From: an uncultured Ruminococcus sp.
Lineage (GTDB): Bacteria; Bacillota; Clostridia; Oscillospirales; Acutalibacteraceae
Direction of reading: 5' to 3'
NCBI GenBank assembly: GCA_946414115.1
Contig: CAMKNF010000069.1
Location: forward strand, 1-9,573
DNA: 9,573 bases
The position numbers were made by a program, and so were the translations under genes. Below are positions 6,036 through 9,573 of the stretch, in pieces (the stretch's first letter is position 1; every line of letters starts with the position of its first letter). The notes beneath the pieces were generated by a model that did not search any database, was not told the origin of the DNA, and worked only from the letters and a program-made list of their open reading frames with translations.

Positions 6036-7052
6036 ATGGATATAGCAATTGACCTCGGTTCTGACAGAACGAGGGTTTTTATTGAAAATAAAGGCAAGGT
6101 GCTCGACGAGGCAAGCGTAGTCACCTATGACATTGATACAGACGAAATTTACGCAGTCGGTGACGAGGCGTATGCGATGATTGGCAAAACTCCCGTAGGA
6201 ATTAAGGCTGTTCATCCGCTTGACGGCGGAGTGATTGCACGCTCGGAGCTTGTTGAAGATATGGTTTCAATCCTATTAAAGGAGGTCTGCTCGGTCAAGG
6301 TAGTTATGCCGAGGGTTATCACCGCTGTTCCCTGCGACGTCACCGAGGTTGAAAAGCGAGCCGTAGTAAACGCAGTAAGTGCGTTCGGCGTAAGGCGTGT
6401 TTACCTTATTGAAAGTCCCAAAGCCGCCGCACTCGGTTGTGGAATCGATATAACAAGCCCTCACGGCGTTCTGATAGCCGACATAGGAAGCGGAACGGCT
6501 GACATTGCCGTTTTGTCGCTTGGAGGAATTTCCGTTTCAAAAACGGTCAAGCACGCAGGCAGTGCAATGGACGAGGAAATCGTAAAATACATCAGAAAGA
6601 AATACAACCTGATTATCGGCACAAATATGGCTGAAAGCTGTAAGAAAGCAATCGGCTGTGTAAAAGTGCCTGCCGAGCAAAAGACGTTCAAGGTCAAGGG
6701 CAGGGACGCCGTCAGCGGTATGCCGAGATTTGTTGAGGTTCACTCGGAAGAAATCAAGGAAGCTATTGAGGAAATTGCGCTTGAAATCGTAAATGCAATA
6801 AGAGATGTGCTTGAAAAAACTCCCCCCGAGCTTACGGGTGATATATACACTGACGGAATTATTCTTTCGGGCGGTCTTGCAAAGCTCGGCGGCTTTGCAC
6901 AGCTTGTAAGCGAAGCCACCAAACTGCGTGTAAGGGTGCACAAAAGCAGTGCAGACTGCGTAATTATGGGTTGCGGAAAAGCAATCGGATTTATGGACGA
7001 AAGCGACAAAAATTCACCGCAGGGCGTTTCACCGTTACTTGCGGCATATTAA
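6036..7052 (+). CDS. MreB-like actin homologue (rod shape-determining protein family)
   Basis: MreB is the bacterial actin that guides cell-wall synthesis from beneath the membrane. This 338-residue protein has the family length and ordered motifs: phosphate-1 DLGSDRTRVF at 6-15 (usual DLGTANTLVY), AVHPLDGGVIA at 58-68, connect-1 LIESPKAAALG at 124-134 (usual EEPMAAAIG), phosphate-2 ADIGSGTADIAV at 148-159 (usual VDIGGGTTEVAV), AGSAMDEEIVKYIRKKYNL at 174-192, the adenosine motif ILSGGLAKLGG at 276-286 and MGCGKAIG at 311-318. It is more divergent than a main MreB: the residue before the connect-1 proline, glutamate in MreB and DnaK, is Ser127. No N-terminal amphipathic helix is seen. ATG 6036 follows GGAGTG at good spacing. 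It lies downstream of recD2-comF in the same direction, with no mreC or mreD, and is bracketed by the two composite repeats. It is likely an accessory paralogue. Confidence 0.88.
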   Translation: MDIAIDLGSDRTRVFIENKGKVLDEASVVTYDIDTDEIYAVGDEAYAMIGKTPVGIKAVHPLDGGVIARSELVEDMVSILLKEVCSVKVVMPRVITAVPCDVTEVEKRAVVNAVSAFGVRRVYLIESPKAAALGCGIDITSPHGVLIADIGSGTADIAVLSLGGISVSKTVKHAGSAMDEEIVKYIRKKYNLIIGTNMAESCKKAIGCVKVPAEQKTFKVKGRDAVSGMPRFVEVHSEEIKEAIEEIALEIVNAIRDVLEKTPPELTGDIYTDGIILSGGLAKLGGFAQLVSEATKLRVRVHKSSADCVIMGCGKAIGFMDESDKNSPQGVSPLLAAY

Positions 7053-7060
7053 ATATAATT

Positions 7061-7088
7061 CGGAATGCGTAATTCGGAATGCGTAATT
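7061..7088 (+). repeat. Two exact tandem 14-mers in composite repeat copy 2
   Basis: CGGAATGCGTAATT occurs twice in a row (7061-7074 and 7075-7088). It corresponds to the 14-mer pair of copy 1, but a T replaces a G at the same place in both units. Confidence 0.9.
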
Positions 7089-7166
7089 AATGGTCGCTAC
7101 GCTCCGGATTTGTAATAGTGCGTTTTGTTCGGAAAGGTTTGGTTTCCTCGGGATGATAGATATATC

Positions 7167-7222
7167 GGCAACGTTTCGGGACGTCAGGGATGCCGTCCCC
7201 TACGATTGATACAGGAAACGTT
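7167..7222 (+). repeat. Hairpin module, inverted partner of 5817-5871
   Basis: It carries GGGACG (7178-7183) and CGTCCC (7194-7199), followed by CCTACG, and is bordered by AACGTTT and AAACGTT as in copy 1. It lies in the opposite orientation to its partner although the ends of the two composite repeats are in the same orientation. Confidence 0.85.
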
Positions 7223-7232
7223 TTGTTACTAT

Positions 7233-7398
7233 CGTAGGGACACGGCGTGCCGTGTCCGTATTTACTAACAAACGCAATAAATTATATCGACATTATAGTG
7301 ACCAACAAACATTTTCGTAGGGGACGGGTTCCCACACGTCCCATTCACAAAAATTGCATAGCAATTTTTGTGTGGACACGGCACGCCGTGTCCCTACG
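7233..7398. repeat. Inverted repeat pair of CGTAGGGACACGGC units
   Basis: The 14-mer at 7233-7246 is the exact reverse complement of 7385-7398. Each arm is itself one half of a 9-bp hairpin (7238-7246 with 7249-7257; 7374-7382 with 7385-7393). The interior holds a third hairpin (7321-7342) and a perfect 12-bp AT-rich stem CACAAAAATTGC/GCAATTTTTGTG (7346-7357 with 7361-7372). Confidence 0.85.
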
Positions 7399-7438
7399 TC
7401 ATCGTTGCTATAATCCACCGCTAAATTATGGTTTATTT

Positions 7439-7485
7439 AAAAAAACGGCTGAAACAGAATCAAAACTGTTTCAGCCGTTTTATTG
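7439..7485. terminator. Strong bidirectional intrinsic terminator
   Basis: A perfect 16-bp stem (7442-7457 with 7466-7481; core ACGGCTGAAACAG) has an 8-nt loop. Leftward it is followed by a run of seven T residues (complement of 7439-7445) and begins six bases past the stop codon of the dockerin peptidase, so it ends that transcript. Rightward it is flanked by TTTTATTGTTTATTG and can also stop reading coming from the MreB-like gene through the repeat. Confidence 0.93.
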
Positions 7486-7486
7486 T

Positions 7487-9151
7487 TTATTGAATACCAA
7501 CAATCATTTTCTGAATTGCTGTTGCGTCGGCTACAGTGATATTTCCGTCACCGTTTACGTCGGCGTTGAGCTTCCGGACTTCTGAAAACTCAACGCTGCC
7601 TGCAAGATATTTCTGGATTGCGGTTGCGTCCGTAATATTTACATTTCCGTCAAGAGTGACATCTCCGAGCGTTGTGACCTCCGCCCCATTACCCGTTGTT
7701 ACCGCCTTGATTACCAGCGTTCCACCGAGGTTGTCGTTGTTCTCCTGCTGGTACCAGTCGAGCAAATCACGCATCTCATTGTTATACAAAATATAGCTGT
7801 CGCCGTAGTGTGTGTCGTTTATCAGAACATACTCTCCTGTTTCACCGTTTGTTATCCATTCACACGTTCCGAGTGACGGATTTTTGTATTCCTCATCAGT
7901 TGTATCAAGCCCCGAATTGAGCTTCTCCGTATTAATTACAACGGCAATTGAGCCGTAACCGAGGGGCAGTGTATAATCGGAAATTTCGGCGCATATGTAG
8001 CCTGCATAATCAGTCGTACCGCTATACAGCCTTGTCCATTTGCTTTTATCGGCAACGGGCTTTTCAGCGTAGTCGTCCGGCACATAATAAATTGCGTAAT
8101 CTGCATTCTTACACTCGTTTTCAAAAATCACCTTGTCAAGCGTATTGTAACCGTTTGAAAAATCAAATCTGTTAATGTATGCAACCTCATTGCTGTTTTC
8201 AATTTCAATATCAAATGTTGCGCCGTAGATTTCATTCTGCTCAAGCCTTGTGTTTTCACCAATCTCCTGAACAGATTTTATTGTATATAACGGCTGGTAT
8301 CTGTCATCAAAAATATACTTGTCCTCATAGGAAATCCAGAGGTATCCGCCCAGAGAATTATAATTTCCGTAGCTGTTTCTTGCAAGCCATGCACCGGGTT
8401 TTTGGGGTTTTTCGCCAACAGAGCCGTTAAATTTGCTTCTTGAATAGTTATTGTCCCAGCCGACAATTTCAACGCCGTGATTAATTGAACTTCCGCTATA
8501 GCTTTGGGGCATAAAATACGAAATTCTGTCAGTGCTCAGGCACGAAGCGGCTGTGGCATAGCCGGCATATACTCCGCCGTTTTCCATAATAGCACGCTTT
8601 ATTGCGTCAGTATCGTTTCTGTTGAGATATTCAACTGCCGTTGTGCCGTATTTTGCAAGACCTGTATCTATATCGTCGGAGGTAATTCCGCTTGTAATGT
8701 CAAAATCGCCTAAGTCTTCCACTTCAACGCCTCCCTGCCATGAGGTGAGATAGCCGAGTGCCGTATGCGAATAACCGCCGTCCTTGTAGCTTCTTTGCCA
8801 GCCTTTGCCGTTGCTGTGCTTTGTTGCCCAGATATTCATATGGTCAAAAGACATATTATTAACCGAAAAACCTTCGTGCAAAAGCTTTGTCTCAAAAACA
8901 GAAATTCCCGAAACAGCCCAGCAATCATTATACTTCTGCTGTTTTATATCGGTAACATAACCAAGGTCACGTGAACTGTATTTTGCAGGAAGGATTACAT
9001 CCGATGTTACGGCTGCTGCCGTATTGTCGGAAGAAACTGCTGATGAATCAAAATCAATTACAACCGCTCCTGCACCGATAGCAGACAATGCTGCAATGCC
9101 GAATGCTGCAGACAAAGACACAATTGTCTTTGCAAAAAAACCCTTATGCAT
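7487..9151 (-). CDS. Secreted papain-family (C1A) cysteine peptidase with lectin-like domain and C-terminal type I dockerin
   Basis: A 554-residue exported peptidase. Residues 1-29 form a signal peptide (MHKGFF, hydrophobic core, cleavage likely after AGA 27-29). The papain domain starts near LPAKYSSRDLG; the catalytic set is Gln71, Cys77 (DCWAVS), His225 (NHGVEIVGWDN) and Asn259 (LARNSYG). No long propeptide is obvious between signal and catalytic domain. Residues of roughly 290-485 fit the lectin-like domain that commonly follows such clostridial C1A domains. The C-terminus (496-554) is a dockerin with two duplicated loop-helix units: D497-D508 with ATAIQKYLAG, and D531-D542 with ATAIQKMIVG. 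Loop 1 has Thr where Asn is usual. The dockerin predicts docking to a cohesin-bearing scaffoldin outside the cell; none is in view. ATG 9151 has GGAG 8 nt upstream. Likely role: digestion or processing of proteins in a cellulosome-type complex. Confidence 0.93.
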   Translation of the reverse strand: MHKGFFAKTIVSLSAAFGIAALSAIGAGAVVIDFDSSAVSSDNTAAAVTSDVILPAKYSSRDLGYVTDIKQQKYNDCWAVSGISVFETKLLHEGFSVNNMSFDHMNIWATKHSNGKGWQRSYKDGGYSHTALGYLTSWQGGVEVEDLGDFDITSGITSDDIDTGLAKYGTTAVEYLNRNDTDAIKRAIMENGGVYAGYATAASCLSTDRISYFMPQSYSGSSINHGVEIVGWDNNYSRSKFNGSVGEKPQKPGAWLARNSYGNYNSLGGYLWISYEDKYIFDDRYQPLYTIKSVQEIGENTRLEQNEIYGATFDIEIENSNEVAYINRFDFSNGYNTLDKVIFENECKNADYAIYYVPDDYAEKPVADKSKWTRLYSGTTDYAGYICAEISDYTLPLGYGSIAVVINTEKLNSGLDTTDEEYKNPSLGTCEWITNGETGEYVLINDTHYGDSYILYNNEMRDLLDWYQQENNDNLGGTLVIKAVTTGNGAEVTTLGDVTLDGNVNITDATAIQKYLAGSVEFSEVRKLNADVNGDGNITVADATAIQKMIVGIQ

Positions 9152-9184
9152 ATTAATTACTCCATAAAAATTATACTTAATTAA

Positions 9185-9213
9185 ATTATATCAAAACTAA
9201 AATTAATTGTAAA
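9185..9213 (-). promoter_or_regulatory. Sigma-A-type promoter of the dockerin peptidase gene
   Basis: On the minus strand TTTACA (9213-9208) and TATAAT (9190-9185) are spaced by exactly 17 nt. Transcription would start near 9178, leaving a leader of about 27 nt that includes the GGAG site. A second TATAAT-like box at 9175-9170 lacks a -35 at the right distance. Confidence 0.72.
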
Positions 9214-9237
9214 GAATATAAATTTGTTTTCACACTA
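9209..9237 (+). promoter_or_regulatory. Possible forespore sigma (SigG/SigF-like) promoter of gpr
   Basis: GTAAA (9209-9213) and CACACTA (9231-9237) are separated by 17 nt. Each is one change from the Bacillus SigG pattern (GHATR, 17-18 nt, CATNHTA). In Bacillus gpr is transcribed in the forespore. The match is weak, lies in AT-rich DNA and overlaps the leftward peptidase promoter, so this is only a suggestion. Confidence 0.22.
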
Positions 9238-9269
9238 ATAATAAAAGAAAAAGCAGGAGGGACTCTGAT

Positions 9270-9573
9270 ATGCAGCTTCGTACCGACCTTGCAGTGGAGG
9301 CAAGGGAAATTGCAGGAGAACATATATCGGGAACGGAATTTAAAACCTACAGCGAAAACGGACTTGAAATTTCACGCCTGACCGTTAAAAATCAAAAGGC
9401 AAAGCAGGCTCTGGGCAAGGACATAGGAACGTATATCACAATTGAACTGCCGTCGCTTACCGACAACTTTTCCGAAACCGACGAAAGGCTTGTTACAATC
9501 GGAGAAGAAATCCGCAGACTTCTGCCCGTAAACGGACTTGTGCTTGTAGCAGGGCTGGGAAACACCGAGATTA
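9270..9573 (+). CDS. gpr: GPR endopeptidase (germination protease), 3' end outside window
   Basis: GPR is an aspartic-type protease made as an inactive zymogen in the developing spore. At germination it cuts the small acid-soluble proteins that coat spore DNA. The first 101 residues are present. The start MQLRTDLAVEA is the conserved GPR N-terminal block, followed by GLEISRLTV, GKDIGTYITIELP (family GKPxGxYxTLE) and VLVAGLGNTEI, the family's GLGN motif. The catalytic aspartates lie beyond the window. AGGAGG at 9255-9260 is 9 nt before the ATG and leaves no room for an earlier start, so only three residues precede RTDLAVE, against a propeptide of about 15 residues in Bacillus. The gene is divergent from the dockerin peptidase. 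It indicates a spore former. Confidence 0.92.
   Translation, partial: MQLRTDLAVEAREIAGEHISGTEFKTYSENGLEISRLTVKNQKAKQALGKDIGTYITIELPSLTDNFSETDERLVTIGEEIRRLLPVNGLVLVAGLGNTEI

Larger units (their letters stand above)
7057..7436 (+). repeat. Composite dispersed repeat, copy 2 (downstream of the MreB-like gene)
   Basis: This fills nearly all of the 434-base gap after the MreB-like gene, starting 5 nt past its stop codon. The left end (7057-7123) and right end (7420-7435) match copy 1 in direct orientation. The inside differs: it holds the inverted module 7167-7222, a hairpin at 7238-7257 with a 9-bp stem, a GGGACG/CGTCCC hairpin at 7321-7342, a perfect 12-bp stem with 3-nt loop at 7346-7372 and a 9-bp stem at 7374-7393. 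The units at 7233-7246 and 7385-7398 (CGTAGGGACACGGC) are exact inverted repeats. Short reading frames here run across the hairpins and have no ribosome binding site or family resemblance; I regard the region as noncoding. Confidence 0.8.

Noticed and set aside
5600..7436. CRISPR array or insertion sequence
   Set aside because: Repeats are neither regularly spaced nor alternating with unique spacers, and no cas or transposase gene is present. Only a non-autonomous repeat is supportable.
7247..7585. 112-codon plus-strand reading frame after the MreB-like gene
   Set aside because: It crosses repeat hairpins and the terminator and ends antisense inside the dockerin coding region; no ribosome binding site or family resemblance.

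Overview
The window looks like chromosomal DNA of a spore-forming, anaerobic, low-to-mid GC Firmicute of class Clostridia, most likely a Ruminococcus-like member of the Oscillospiraceae. This is inferred from a secreted papain-type peptidase ending in a type I dockerin (the plug module of cellulosomes), the start of the spore protease gene gpr, a DUF1540 protein, RecD2 plus ComF, strong GGAGG-type ribosome binding sites and AT-rich sigma-A-like promoters. No rRNA, tRNA, CRISPR array, transposase or phage gene was seen.

Left part (1-2620): a terminator of an upstream rightward gene, then two leftward genes (a DUF1540 cysteine-rich protein followed by a DegV-family lipid-binding protein started by TTG) separated by a structured spacer. 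Next come a small rightward membrane-anchored protein of unknown function and a leftward CofE-like (F420-0:glutamate ligase family) protein. These last two converge on a bidirectional terminator. The CofE-like gene has a near-consensus promoter.

Middle (2665-7052): rightward genes recD2 (SF1B DNA helicase), comF (phosphoribosyltransferase-fold competence-type protein, overlapping recD2) and, after about 510 bases, an MreB-like actin homologue. The comF-mreB gap and the space after mreB each hold a composite repeat of about 370-380 bases. The two copies share both ends in direct orientation, but a GC-rich hairpin module inside is inverted between them. They contain tandem 14-mers and a family of GTAGGG-type hairpins, and they bracket the MreB-like gene exactly.

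Right part (7439-9573): a strong bidirectional terminator, the leftward secreted dockerin peptidase with a consensus-like promoter, and a rightward gpr truncated by the window edge.

Functionally the window is a patchwork of housekeeping (DNA repair, actin-like cytoskeleton), sporulation (gpr) and extracellular protein digestion. I see no coherent new defence or biosynthetic system. The most unusual items are the paired composite repeats around the MreB-like gene and the replacement, in that protein, of the glutamate expected to act in ATP hydrolysis.
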